A stretch of 11,836 nucleotides of DNA. Source: Methanomicrobiales archaeon. Lineage in GTDB: Archaea > Halobacteriota > Methanomicrobia > Methanomicrobiales > JACTUA01. The stretch covers positions 1 through 11,836 of the forward strand of contig JAJRCO010000166.1 in assembly GCA_028678905.1 (NCBI GenBank), read 5' to 3'. The translations under genes were made by a program, and so were the position numbers. The notes beneath the pieces are model-generated. The model was not told the DNA's origin, did no database searches, and saw only the letters and a list, made by a program, of their open reading frames with translations. Positions 1 through 7,378 of this stretch are shown piece by piece; the stretch's first letter is position 1, and the number at the start of each line of letters is the position of its first letter.

Positions 1-1179
1 GCAGAGATCAACGAAGCGGCCAAGGCCGTGGGTGCGGAAATCTTTCACGCAGATATCTCCCTCAAGGATATCGTGAAGAATTTTGAAATTGTGGGAATGG
101 AAGTGGCAAGCCCCGACCTGCGCCTGTCCATCGCCCGGGCCAAGGCCCTGGTAGAAGGACGGATAGAGGCGGACGCGGTGTTCATCTGCACCTGTTTCCG
201 TTGTGCGGAGGGGGCCATCGTGCGCAATGAGCTTCGCCGTTACATCCACGACAATTCTCACCTCCCGGTGGTCAGCTATTCGTTCACCGAGCGCACCACT
301 GCAGGAACCCTGCTCACCCGCATGGAGGCGCTGACGACTATTGCCCGCCGCAGGGCGCTGCTCGCACGGGAGAAACAGGAAGGGATCACCCTGGGCGTGG
401 ACAGTGGTTCCAGCACCACCAAGGCCATCGTGATGAAGGACAACGTGATCATCGGGAAGGGTTGGCTCCCCACCACCGAAGTGCTGGGAAGTGCCGATAT
501 GGCGGTGAAGGCAGCGCTGGATGAGGCCGGGTTCGGGAGGAACGATATACAGGCGGTGGGAACTACCGGATACGGCCGGTATCTCGTGGGAAACCATCTG
601 CACGCTGATCTCATCCAAGAGGAGCTGACCGTGAACTCCAAAGGCGCGGTCTACCTCGCCGATCGTCAGCACGGGAATTCCACGGTAATCGACATCGGGG
701 GGATGGATAATAAGGCGATCTCGGTTCACGATGGCATCCCGGGAACCTTCACCATGGGAGGGATCTGCGCGGGAGCAAGCGGGCGCTTCCTGGAGATGAC
801 GTCCAAGAGACTGGGGGTGGATATTACTGAACTGGGTCCCCTGGCCATGAAAGGAAGAAGCCAGAGCGTGCCCATGAACAGCTATTGTATCGTCTTTGGG
901 ACCCAGAGCCTGGTAAATGCCCTCGCGGCCGGCAGCACACCGGAGGATGTGGCGGCGGCTGCCTGTCATAGCGTCGCCGAACAGGTATTCGAACAGCAGC
1001 TCCAGGAGATCGAGATCAAGGAACCGGTGATCATGGTGGGTGGAACCTCCCTGATCGAGGGGCTCGTGTACGCCATGGGGGACCTGCTCCAGACCAAAAT
1101 CCTTGTCCCGCCCCATTCCCAATACATCGGGGCGGTTGGTTCGGCCCTCCTGGCCAGTGGGTTTGTCAAAGGAGAATAG
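1..1179 (+). CDS. mmp15: Methanogenesis marker protein 15 (BadF/BcrA-type ATPase), 5'-truncated by window edge
   Basis: The frame is open from base 1, so the true start lies upstream; 392 residues are visible and the family is only slightly longer. Numbering from the first codon, residues about 60-120 resemble the C-terminal part of 2-hydroxyacyl-CoA dehydratase subunits and carry a C-x-C-x2-C cluster (C63, C65, C68). From about 129 an ASKHA ATPase domain begins: GVDSGSSTTK (phosphate-1 loop), DIGGMDNKA (phosphate-2, about 231-239), GGICAGASGRFLE with C256, YCIVFGTQS with C296, and a late GGT motif. C256 and C296 match the two cysteines that hold the dimer-bridging [4Fe-4S] cluster in dehydratase activators such as HgdC. 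By family analogy it is an ATP-driven low-potential electron donor; its partner in methanogens is unproven but is expected in Mcr maturation or activation, given the mmp17 and mmp7 genes that follow. The stop codon TAG directly abuts the mmp17 ATG. Confidence 0.9.
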   Translation, partial: AEINEAAKAVGAEIFHADISLKDIVKNFEIVGMEVASPDLRLSIARAKALVEGRIEADAVFICTCFRCAEGAIVRNELRRYIHDNSHLPVVSYSFTERTTAGTLLTRMEALTTIARRRALLAREKQEGITLGVDSGSSTTKAIVMKDNVIIGKGWLPTTEVLGSADMAVKAALDEAGFGRNDIQAVGTTGYGRYLVGNHLHADLIQEELTVNSKGAVYLADRQHGNSTVIDIGGMDNKAISVHDGIPGTFTMGGICAGASGRFLEMTSKRLGVDITELGPLAMKGRSQSVPMNSYCIVFGTQSLVNALAAGSTPEDVAAAACHSVAEQVFEQQLQEIEIKEPVIMVGGTSLIEGLVYAMGDLLQTKILVPPHSQYIGAVGSALLASGFVKGE

Positions 1180-1770
1180 ATGGACGCCCTGGAATATTTT
1201 CAGGTGGAGAGTCCCGAACCCGCAGGAGCCGAGTACTACCGGAAGATCGTCGGGACGGTGCTCCAGGACCTGGATCTGTTAAAGATCATCAGCAAGCTCC
1301 ATGTGTTCATCGATCCCCGTATCCCGATCTTTGTGGCGGTCGGGGTGATCCGGAAACTCCCATCCCTGATCCGGGTGAGAGATACCGGAAGTGTGAAGAT
1401 CGAGGATCGCAAGGCCACGATTTCGATCAGCGATGAGACCTACCTGGCCTCACTGGTATCGGTGCTCACCTCCCGCTTTGGTAAAGATCGTGTGGACCAG
1501 CCGGATCGGTTCACCGTGATCATCACCTCCGATGAACCCATCGGAAGCGATCTCGAAGAGGTACCCATCGCTGATCCCCGTGAGGGGATCTATCGTGATC
1601 TAGTCTATGCCCTCCAGTACATGGCGCCGGAGGGGTTTAAGGTGCGAAGACAGGACGTGCGATCCGACCGGTTCTATTACGTGGCCAGCGAGGATACTCT
1701 CGACGATATGATGGTACGGACTCTGGTCAGGCAGAAATTCTCCCTGATGGGGGTCTCCTATGATCTTTGA
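1180..1770 (+). CDS. mmp17: Methanogenesis marker protein 17
   Basis: A 196-residue soluble protein with no signal peptide, membrane segment or cysteine. The ATG immediately follows the mmp15 stop, with GGAG at 1171-1174 five nt upstream, so the start is well supported. I recognise it as methanogenesis marker 17 from its length, its mixed alpha/beta character, the C-terminal YYVASEDTLDDMM stretch, and its position between mmp15 and mmp7. Mmp17, Mmp7 and Mmp3 have been reported with McrC and component A2 in the ATP-dependent complex that reduces the Ni of coenzyme F430 in Mcr. Mmp17 has no metal-binding residues visible here, so a structural or scaffolding role is more likely than direct redox chemistry (inference). 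Its last 11 nt overlap the start of mmp7, which implies translational coupling and matched stoichiometry. Confidence 0.85.
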   Translation: MDALEYFQVESPEPAGAEYYRKIVGTVLQDLDLLKIISKLHVFIDPRIPIFVAVGVIRKLPSLIRVRDTGSVKIEDRKATISISDETYLASLVSVLTSRFGKDRVDQPDRFTVIITSDEPIGSDLEEVPIADPREGIYRDLVYALQYMAPEGFKVRRQDVRSDRFYYVASEDTLDDMMVRTLVRQKFSLMGVSYDL

Positions 1771-2698
1771 ACCCATCACCTATACCGGAGGAGTGTACCG
1801 GCATGAGGAGATGACGGAACTCATCGAGGACCTGGGCGGGTACATCATCCAGCGTCAGGTGATCGCGGGAGATGTGATCATCCAGGCGATGGTCCCCCGG
1901 GAGGACATCGATCTCCTGAGGACGGTGGCCAGACCACTGATGGGGACCATTGCCGTCACGCCCCTCGTAGGAACCGAGATCGCCATCGTGAGCCCCAGTC
2001 TGGAGATCCACCACCTTCCGCACACCTCCTGTGACGTGGGAGAATATCTGCGCCGTTATGGGGCAAAGACCAATATGGTCGGCCTGGCCCGCGGTTTTGG
2101 GAAGCGGATCGCGAATCTCACTGTAGAAGAACGGGACGTGATCAATGAACACGACTGTGTGATCTACCTGCTGGGTAATTTTGAGGAGTGCATCCAACAG
2201 AAATTCCCCGTCCTGCGCAGGGGTGTCCACATCCCGATCGTAATCACCGGCGGACCGTCCAGAGATGCCCTACAGCAGATCATCGATCCCCCGGTGGAAG
2301 GATACGTGGGGGGAATCGGCCGCCTGATGCACCGCTACCGTAAGCCAGAGGAGCTCGCGAAGCTGGAGGAGATCGTTGCCGAGGTCTCCCGGGTGCTGGA
2401 TAAGAAACGGGTGGAGATCGCAAAGGATCCCCCTTCCGTGAGCCCTCCCCGGCTGATGGACGTGATCAAGGACGAAGTAGAGGCCATCCATGAGGTGACC
2501 TCCCCCACACCCCTCACCGTGCAGATCACCGGGCTGCGGGTGAAACTGCCCTACGAGGAATATGCTCCCGTGCTGCGGGATGTAGAGATAGAAAGGGGCA
2601 TCCGCATTGGGGATATTGCGGATGTGCTTCCTTCGCGGATGCGCAATTACATCATCGTACGCATCAAACCCTATTCGGAAACGAAGATCGTTGTGTGA
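1760..2698 (+). CDS. mmp7: Methanogenesis marker protein 7 (Mcr activation complex component)
   Basis: A 312-residue soluble protein. The ATG lies inside the end of mmp17 (11-nt overlap), preceded by a G-rich stretch ending near 1753 that can act as ribosome binding site. The diagnostic family stretch is at residues about 86-120 (LPHTSCDVGEYLRRYGAKTN, then MVGLARGFGKRI). Cysteines are few and grouped: C91, C133 and C144, the last two in HDCVIYLLGNFEEC; these are the natural candidates for Fe-S ligands. Residues 200-240 are charged and probably helical, followed by a beta-rich C-terminal domain. Mmp7 is an established subunit of the Mcr activation assembly, where complex iron-sulfur clusters pass electrons toward Mcr. 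Which of the three cysteines binds metal cannot be told from the sequence. It is followed after 3 nt by the AhpD-like gene. Confidence 0.9.
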   Translation: MIFEPITYTGGVYRHEEMTELIEDLGGYIIQRQVIAGDVIIQAMVPREDIDLLRTVARPLMGTIAVTPLVGTEIAIVSPSLEIHHLPHTSCDVGEYLRRYGAKTNMVGLARGFGKRIANLTVEERDVINEHDCVIYLLGNFEECIQQKFPVLRRGVHIPIVITGGPSRDALQQIIDPPVEGYVGGIGRLMHRYRKPEELAKLEEIVAEVSRVLDKKRVEIAKDPPSVSPPRLMDVIKDEVEAIHEVTSPTPLTVQITGLRVKLPYEEYAPVLRDVEIERGIRIGDIADVLPSRMRNYIIVRIKPYSETKIVV

Positions 2699-2701
2699 AC
2701 T

Positions 2702-3145
2702 ATGGAATTCGAGGAAACACTGCAAAAGATTGTGGATCGCGGTTCACAGAAAACAGCGGATGACTGGTTAAAGTCCATCAATCAGGAATATGGAAGGGTG
2801 CCCTTGATCTTCGAACGGATGGCAGAGCGGCCGGAAGTGCTGATCTCGCATCTGCTGTACAAGAACGCGGTCACCAGTACCAGCTCGCTGGATCCCAAAC
2901 TGGTGGAGCTAATCAGCCTGGCGGTGGGATCTGCCCTGAAATGCCGCCACTGCGTGGACTATCATATCAGGGCTGCCCTAAAAAAAGGGGCAACCAGTGA
3001 TGAAATACTGGAGGTTATCCTGATTGCCGGGTTGACCGCGAACGCCGCGGTGCTCGCCAATGCCTATCGGGTGATGAAGGACGTGGTCCAGGAAAAGGCC
3101 TGTGAGGGCACCTGCGATATCAACGGGGTCAAGCTGGGAGAATAA
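2702..3145 (+). CDS. Carboxymuconolactone decarboxylase / AhpD-like thiol protein
   Basis: A 147-residue protein starting 3 nt after the mmp7 stop with only a weak ribosome binding site, so translation is probably coupled. The central helical core (about 45-130) carries E69-x11-C81-x2-C84-x3-H88, spaced exactly as in the AhpD proton-relay and CxxC peroxidatic motif. This points to a disulfide/thiol redox enzyme (alkylhydroperoxidase-like) rather than a true gamma-carboxymuconolactone decarboxylase, which normally lacks the CxxC. A second cysteine pair, C134 and C138, sits in a short tail after the core. Placement as last gene of an Mcr activation operon suggests a role near thiol chemistry or oxidative protection of Mcr or its activator. 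The electron donor and substrate are unknown. A hairpin and T-rich stretch follow the stop. Confidence 0.85.
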   Translation: MEFEETLQKIVDRGSQKTADDWLKSINQEYGRVPLIFERMAERPEVLISHLLYKNAVTSTSSLDPKLVELISLAVGSALKCRHCVDYHIRAALKKGATSDEILEVILIAGLTANAAVLANAYRVMKDVVQEKACEGTCDINGVKLGE

Positions 3146-3157
3146 CTCCGATTTTAC

Positions 3158-3197
3158 CTCTCCGTCCTGAGAGACAGGTAATTCTTTTCCGGTTTTT
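3158..3197 (+). terminator. Terminator of the mmp operon
   Basis: Thirteen nt after the stop codon, CTCTC (3158-3162) can pair with GAGAG (3169-3173) across a 6-nt loop; an alternative pairing TACCT/AGGTA lies just outside. T-rich sequence follows (ATTCTTTTCC, then a run of five T ending at 3197). The stem is short, but archaeal termination relies mainly on T-tracts, so this is a reasonable end point for the mmp operon. Confidence 0.5.
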
Positions 3198-3228
3198 AAA
3201 CGAAAGTACACCGGCGACTGTTCAGGAT

Positions 3229-3318
3229 GGATCCCTCCCTTTCTGTGGGAATTGTCGAATGGCATTTGCAATTAGAAGCACTTATACAGTTGAACTTATC
3301 GAAATGTCTGAGGGATCC
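3229..3318. repeat. 9-bp inverted repeat, 72-nt spacer
   Basis: GGATCCCTC at 3229-3237 is the exact reverse complement of GAGGGATCC at 3310-3318. Each arm contains the self-complementary GGATCC. The spacer includes a weak TATA-like sequence (CTTATAC, 3281-3287). It may be a pair of regulator sites or a long-loop RNA stem. A chance match is not excluded. Confidence 0.4.
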
Positions 3319-3434
3319 GGCAATCCATGCGAAAGGATTACCCGTCTAAACTCTGTTGTTCGTTCCTAATCCGTGCATCCAACATCAGCCCGTTCATCTA
3401 CACGGAATCCAACGAGTTTCCGGAAAGATTATTA

Positions 3435-3440
3435 TTTATA
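3435..3440 (+). promoter_or_regulatory. Putative TATA box (box A) of the glycogen operon
   Basis: TTTATA in an AT-rich patch (ATTATTTATA, 3431-3440), preceded by the purine-rich GGAAAG (3422-3427) that could include a BRE-like element. Archaeal transcription usually starts about 22-27 nt downstream, here near 3462, giving an untranslated leader of roughly 65 nt before the GH57 ATG. This is inferred from sequence only. Confidence 0.45.
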
Positions 3441-3470
3441 CCGGTATGGGCAAAAGTCTCACACCATACC
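3438..3470. promoter_or_regulatory. Palindromic operator candidate overlapping the TATA box
   Basis: ATACCGGTAT (3438-3447) is a perfect 10-bp palindrome sharing its first three bases with the TATA box. GGTATGG (3443-3449) is repeated in inverted orientation as CCATACC (3464-3470), so three ATACC/GGTAT half-sites lie within 33 bp, covering the region from the TATA box to just past the expected transcription start. A factor bound here would block TBP/TFB or RNA polymerase, as expected of an archaeal repressor operator. Confidence 0.4.
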
Positions 3471-3528
3471 AGAATGATTGCTCCGTTCAGGATTGTCCAG
3501 CATTCAGGTACTCAGAAGAGGTAAAAAG

Positions 3529-4980
3529 ATGGCAAAGGTATGCTTCGGTTTTGAGGTGCATCAACCGTTCCGGCTGAATACCCAGTTTAACCCGGAGGAC
3601 GGCCGGAAGCAGAAACATCTCGAGGATGTGTATTTCAGCAGCAGCAACCGTGAAATCCTGGAACGGGTGGTCCAGAAGTGCTATCTTCCCGCGACCGGGA
3701 TCCTGCTTGAGAATCTTGACCAGGGGTTCCGCTGCGGCCTCAGTCTTTCCGGGACAGTGGTGGAACAGCTCGATCGATGGGGAAAGGACGCCCTGGACCT
3801 GTTTGCACAGGTGGCTACCCACAAGAATGCAGAGATACTCGGCCAGACCTATTACCACAGTCTGGTCAGTCTCTTTCATAACCAGGGGGAATTCGAGGAA
3901 CAGATCCGTCTGCACCAGGATCTGATGATGAACACCTGTGGGATAAAACCACGAATCTTCGAGAACACGGAATTCCTGTTTAACAATGCAATCGCCTCCA
4001 CCGTGCGGAAGCTGGGGTTTTCCGCTATGTATACGGAAGGGGTGGACCGGGTTCTCGGATGGAGGAGTCCGAATTACCTTTATTCCTGTAAAGGGATCAA
4101 ACTCCTCCTGCGGAACTGCCGCCTCTCCGATGATATCGCGTTCCGGTTTACCAACCGGGACTGGGACCAGTACCCGCTCACCGCATCCACCTACGCACGG
4201 TGGATTGCCGCTTCCCCGGGGGAGTGTGTGCAAATATTCATCGATTACGAGACCTTTGGGGAGCATCAGTGGGCAGACACGGGCATTTTTGAGTTCCTGC
4301 GTTGGCTGCCAGAGGAGATGCTCAAAGAAGGGGTAGAATGCCTCACCCCCTCCATGGCCACGCTGTCTGACCCCTGCGAGGACCTCTCGGTGGAAGAAAC
4401 CATCTCCTGGGCAGACCGGGAGAAAGATGCTTCAGCCTGGCTGGGGAATTGCTGGCAAAATGCGGCCTTCCGGGCGGCGGAACGGGCGCCCCCGCTGGTA
4501 AAGGATCGGTCTATCTGGAGGTACCTCACCACGAGCGATCATTTCCACTATATGGCAGCCAAGTACGGATCTTGCGAGGCGGTACACTCTTATTTCCGCC
4601 AGGAACAGCCCATGGAGGCCTTTACCACCTACATGCGGGTGCTCTCCGACCTGGAGCAGCGTTCTGCGTCGCTGATCAGGGAGAGAGGGGCGGCCCGGGT
4701 GTTGCGTACGCTCCCTCCGGAAAAGGCGTTTCATTTCCATTCCGATTATGGGTATACCGGATATTCCGCCTTTAGCTTGGACGAATTCGCCGAACAGCTG
4801 GAGGTGGTGCCCTCCGATTCCATCTCCTACCACCTCCGCCAGGATGACTTCTCCCAGTGGCTGGCCGGAGTGCTCGGAGATGCACAGCTTGCCCGTACGC
4901 TGAAAGGAAAAGCCCAGCGGCATGAGATTGTGGAGACGGTGGATAAACGGAGAAGATATCTATGGAATCGCTTAAAATAG
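3529..4980 (+). CDS. GH57 family alpha-amylase-type glycoside hydrolase/transferase
   Basis: A 483-residue cytoplasmic enzyme. The ATG at 3529 is chosen over an in-frame TTG at 3478 because GAGGT (3518-3522) stands six nt before it and the family N-terminus (AKVCFGFEVHQPFRL) begins right there. GH57 signatures: HQP at 11-13 (region 1), GQTYYHSLVSL from 105, FENTEFLFNN with E148 as likely nucleophile, and FIDYETFGEHQW with D239 as likely acid/base. The E148-D239 spacing of 91 equals that of characterised GH57 4-alpha-glucanotransferases. The downstream RSPNYLY and LSDDIAFRF motifs match archaeal alpha-amylases of the MJ1611 type. It should cleave or transfer alpha-1,4-glucan segments; whether it is an amylase, a glucanotransferase or a branching enzyme cannot be settled from sequence. 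It is first in the glycogen operon and overlaps the next gene by 19 nt. Confidence 0.9.
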   Translation: MAKVCFGFEVHQPFRLNTQFNPEDGRKQKHLEDVYFSSSNREILERVVQKCYLPATGILLENLDQGFRCGLSLSGTVVEQLDRWGKDALDLFAQVATHKNAEILGQTYYHSLVSLFHNQGEFEEQIRLHQDLMMNTCGIKPRIFENTEFLFNNAIASTVRKLGFSAMYTEGVDRVLGWRSPNYLYSCKGIKLLLRNCRLSDDIAFRFTNRDWDQYPLTASTYARWIAASPGECVQIFIDYETFGEHQWADTGIFEFLRWLPEEMLKEGVECLTPSMATLSDPCEDLSVEETISWADREKDASAWLGNCWQNAAFRAAERAPPLVKDRSIWRYLTTSDHFHYMAAKYGSCEAVHSYFRQEQPMEAFTTYMRVLSDLEQRSASLIRERGAARVLRTLPPEKAFHFHSDYGYTGYSAFSLDEFAEQLEVVPSDSISYHLRQDDFSQWLAGVLGDAQLARTLKGKAQRHEIVETVDKRRRYLWNRLK

Positions 4981-6095
4981 CCTTTTTCTGCTGGGAATCC
5001 CTGTATACCGAGCGGGTGGGAGGGCTTGCCAGTGCGGCGACCCATATGGCGGAATCCCTCGCCAGAAACCACGAAATCCACTTCTTCACCCGCGGTAAGG
5101 AAGATCGGAAGATCAAAGGGGTCCACTATCACTGTTGTCAGCCCTCGGGCGACAATATCGTCGAATTTTGCCGGGATATGAGCCGGCAGATGGTGGATCA
5201 GTTCCGGATCGAGGATCATCCTCCGTTTGACCTGCTTCATTTCCACGACTGGCACGCAGTGGAAGCGCTGCACGTGTTGCAAGATAGACCCAACGTCCTC
5301 TCCTTCCATTCAACGGAGTATGGCCGCAACGGAGGTAATTTCGGAGACTGGTGGGAATTCGGGGAGATCTCTGGAAAGGAGTGGTACGGAGGCCTAATCG
5401 CCCGAAAGGTCATCACTGTCTCCCAAACGCTGAAAGAGGAGATTGGGCGGCTCTACCAGGTCCCTCCTGAGAAGGTGGAGGTGATACCCAACGGAGTAAT
5501 TCCGGAAGTCTTCAAGTCCTATGTCGACCCGGGGGAGGTGAAGCAGCGTTACGGGATCCATCCTTTTGCCCCTCTGATCCTGTTTATCGGTCGCATGGTA
5601 TTCCAGAAAGGCCCGGACCTTCTGGCAGGTGCGATTCCGGAGATCACGTGCCGGCACTGGGACACCCGGTTCATTTTCGCAGGGGAGGGACATATGCGCC
5701 AGTGGCTGACCGAGCGATCCACAGGTCTGCCCGTCCAGTTCCTGGGGTGGATTCCTGATTCGGAGTACATCCGGCTGCTCAATGCCTGCGACATCGTGGT
5801 GATACCCAGCCGGAACGAGCCGTTCGGGCTGGTTCTTCTGGAGGCCTGGAGCGCGGAGAAATGCGTGGTCGCAGCCGAAGTAGGCGGTCTTTCAGAGAAC
5901 ATCGAGAACTTTCGGGATGGAGTCAAGGTGTATCCAACCGTTGAATCGGTCGCCTGGGGAACCAATTTCGTTCTCGACAACCGGAGCTGCCTGAACCTCT
6001 ACGGAAAGGAGGGGAGGAAGAGAGTAGACCGATCGTTTAAATGGGAATCTGTCGCCACTAAGGTACTGTCGGTCTACGAGAGTGTTCTTTCATGA
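4962..6095 (+). CDS. GT-B glycosyltransferase, glycogen synthase-like (first of two)
   Basis: A 377-residue GT-B fold enzyme. The ATG lies inside the GH57 gene, with GGAG at 4949-4952 upstream. N-terminal Rossmann domain: KIAFFCWESLY, a glycine loop VGGLA (19-23) for the donor phosphates, HFHDWHA (93-99), and FHSTEYGR (115-122). C-terminal domain: FIGRMVFQKG with R211 and K216 binding the nucleotide-sugar phosphates, and NEPFGLVLLE giving the E-x7-E motif (E286, E294) of retaining GT4/GT5 enzymes. It probably transfers glucose from ADP- or UDP-glucose to an alpha-1,4-glucan or a small acceptor. It is about 50 residues shorter than its downstream paralogue, which suggests a distinct acceptor. 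It ends in a 4-nt ATGA overlap with the next gene. Confidence 0.85.
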   Translation: MESLKIAFFCWESLYTERVGGLASAATHMAESLARNHEIHFFTRGKEDRKIKGVHYHCCQPSGDNIVEFCRDMSRQMVDQFRIEDHPPFDLLHFHDWHAVEALHVLQDRPNVLSFHSTEYGRNGGNFGDWWEFGEISGKEWYGGLIARKVITVSQTLKEEIGRLYQVPPEKVEVIPNGVIPEVFKSYVDPGEVKQRYGIHPFAPLILFIGRMVFQKGPDLLAGAIPEITCRHWDTRFIFAGEGHMRQWLTERSTGLPVQFLGWIPDSEYIRLLNACDIVVIPSRNEPFGLVLLEAWSAEKCVVAAEVGGLSENIENFRDGVKVYPTVESVAWGTNFVLDNRSCLNLYGKEGRKRVDRSFKWESVATKVLSVYESVLS

Positions 6096-7372
6096 GGATG
6101 GCCTATTTTGTGGACGAGTTTCCTCCATTCTTTCGGGGAGGTCTGGGAACCTATGCGATGGAGATCACCCGCCAGTATGTGTCGCAGGAAAACACGGTCA
6201 CCGTATTTTCCCACAATAACGGGGATGACCCCACCCGGGACCAATGGGAGGGAGTGGAGGTACACCGCCCTCTGCTCACCGATATTTCCCCGGTTTTGCC
6301 CATCCTAAATCCCTGTGACATCCAGAAATGGGACGTCAAGGGCCAGGAATTTTACCAGCAGACCCTGCTCTACAATTTCCTTTCCGCATCCAAGCTGGTC
6401 AATGAGCTGGTGAGAATGGAAAAGCGCACCTTCGATATCTTGGTCGCCCATGACTGGCTAGCAGCCATCGCGGGTATCGTGGCCAAGAGAAATTTGAACC
6501 GCCCCCTGGTGTTCCACTTCCATTCCACCGAAGAAGGGCGCACCTCAAACGGGTCGTTTACTGTCAAACAGATCGAGAATCTTGCCGCGGAAACGGCAGA
6601 TCTGATCGTGACCGTCTCCTATGCGATGCGGGATGAACTGGTGCGTCTTGGGTACCGGGAGAATAAGATCCGGGTTGTGTACAACGGCGTAGATCCAAGG
6701 AAATACGATCCAGCCCGTTTTTCGCAAAAAGAGATCCGGGCCTTCCGCGATCAGATCGGGGTGGGGACCGCTCCGATGATTTTTTTCATCGGCAGACTGA
6801 CCTGGGTGAAGGGGATCGACATGCTGGCCATGGCCATGCCCCTGATCCTGAGAGAGATTCCGGAGGCTAAACTGGTGATCCTGGGGAAGGGCGAGATGGA
6901 ACCGCTGCTCTCGCACATCGTAAAAGCCCATGGACTGGAAAATCATGTGATCCTGAATTTTTCGTATGTGGGGGAAGAAGAGCGGATTCGCTACTATGCG
7001 GCCTGCGATGTAGCCGTGTTTCCGTCCAAGTATGAGCCGTTCGGGATCGTGTGTACAGAAGCGATGTCCATGGCAAAACCGGTGGTGGTCGGGGCCCGGG
7101 GAACCAGCGGGTTGCGGGAACAGGTCGAGATCTCTGGCAACTATCCCACCGGGTACCATATCAATCCCTTTGATCCCGGTGACATTGCAAAATTTACCGT
7201 GAAGCTGCTGGCAGACCCCGCTCTCCGGAAGACCATGGGCAAAAACGCCAGGGACCGGGTCCTGGAGATGTTCTCCTGGGAGGTGGCGGCACGCAATACC
7301 CTCCGGGTATACGAAGAGGCGATCGAACTGAGCCACGGGGACGCGAAGGAAGCCCCCGGGCGATTGTCATGA
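6092..7372 (+). CDS. Glycogen synthase-type glycosyltransferase (second of two)
   Basis: A 426-residue GT-B enzyme whose ATG overlaps the preceding TGA (ATGA), a classic translational coupling. The N-terminus MRMAYFVDEFPPFFRGGLGT contains the donor-binding glycine loop (GGLGT, 16-20) in the form typical of archaeal glycogen synthases. AHDWLA (119-124) and FHSTEEGR (143-150) follow. The C-terminal Rossmann domain has FIGRLTWVKG (R235, K240) and YEPFGIVCTE (E315, E323; E-x7-E). It is the better candidate of the pair for the main NDP-glucose-dependent alpha-1,4-glucan synthase, since it keeps the full GGLGT loop and the usual length. No signal peptide or membrane segment is seen, so it acts in the cytoplasm. 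Six nt separate it from the debranching enzyme gene. Confidence 0.87.
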   Translation: MRMAYFVDEFPPFFRGGLGTYAMEITRQYVSQENTVTVFSHNNGDDPTRDQWEGVEVHRPLLTDISPVLPILNPCDIQKWDVKGQEFYQQTLLYNFLSASKLVNELVRMEKRTFDILVAHDWLAAIAGIVAKRNLNRPLVFHFHSTEEGRTSNGSFTVKQIENLAAETADLIVTVSYAMRDELVRLGYRENKIRVVYNGVDPRKYDPARFSQKEIRAFRDQIGVGTAPMIFFIGRLTWVKGIDMLAMAMPLILREIPEAKLVILGKGEMEPLLSHIVKAHGLENHVILNFSYVGEEERIRYYAACDVAVFPSKYEPFGIVCTEAMSMAKPVVVGARGTSGLREQVEISGNYPTGYHINPFDPGDIAKFTVKLLADPALRKTMGKNARDRVLEMFSWEVAARNTLRVYEEAIELSHGDAKEAPGRLS

Positions 7373-7378
7373 GGAGCC

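Larger units (their letters stand above)
3146..3528. other. 383-nt non-coding control region between two operons
   Basis: No convincing gene lies here: the short open frames have no family resemblance, and the GH57 gene has a clear ribosome binding site at its end. From left to right it holds the mmp terminator, a 9-bp inverted repeat with arms 3229-3237 and 3310-3318, a weak TATA-like CTTATAC (3281-3287) between those arms, a small possible hairpin AATCC/GGATT (3322-3339), a better TATA-like box (3435-3440), and palindromic ATACC/GGTAT half-sites around it. The length and the symmetric elements suggest a regulated promoter for the glycogen operon. Confidence 0.6.

Noticed and set aside
3327..3524. 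Possible 65-residue small protein upstream of the GH57 gene
   Set aside because: No convincing ribosome binding site or family resemblance, and it spans the predicted promoter and transcription start of the glycogen operon.
3478..3528. Extended TTG start for the GH57 gene
   Set aside because: The ATG at 3529 has a well-placed GAGGT and the GH57 N-terminal motif follows directly; the extension would be 17 unrelated residues.
3487..4266. 259-codon minus-strand open frame opposite the GH57 gene
   Set aside because: Antisense to conserved GH57 motifs, with no recognisable domain.
6545..7336. 263-codon minus-strand open frame opposite the second glycosyltransferase
   Set aside because: Shadow of the GT-B gene; its low-complexity His/Pro-rich translation has no domain.
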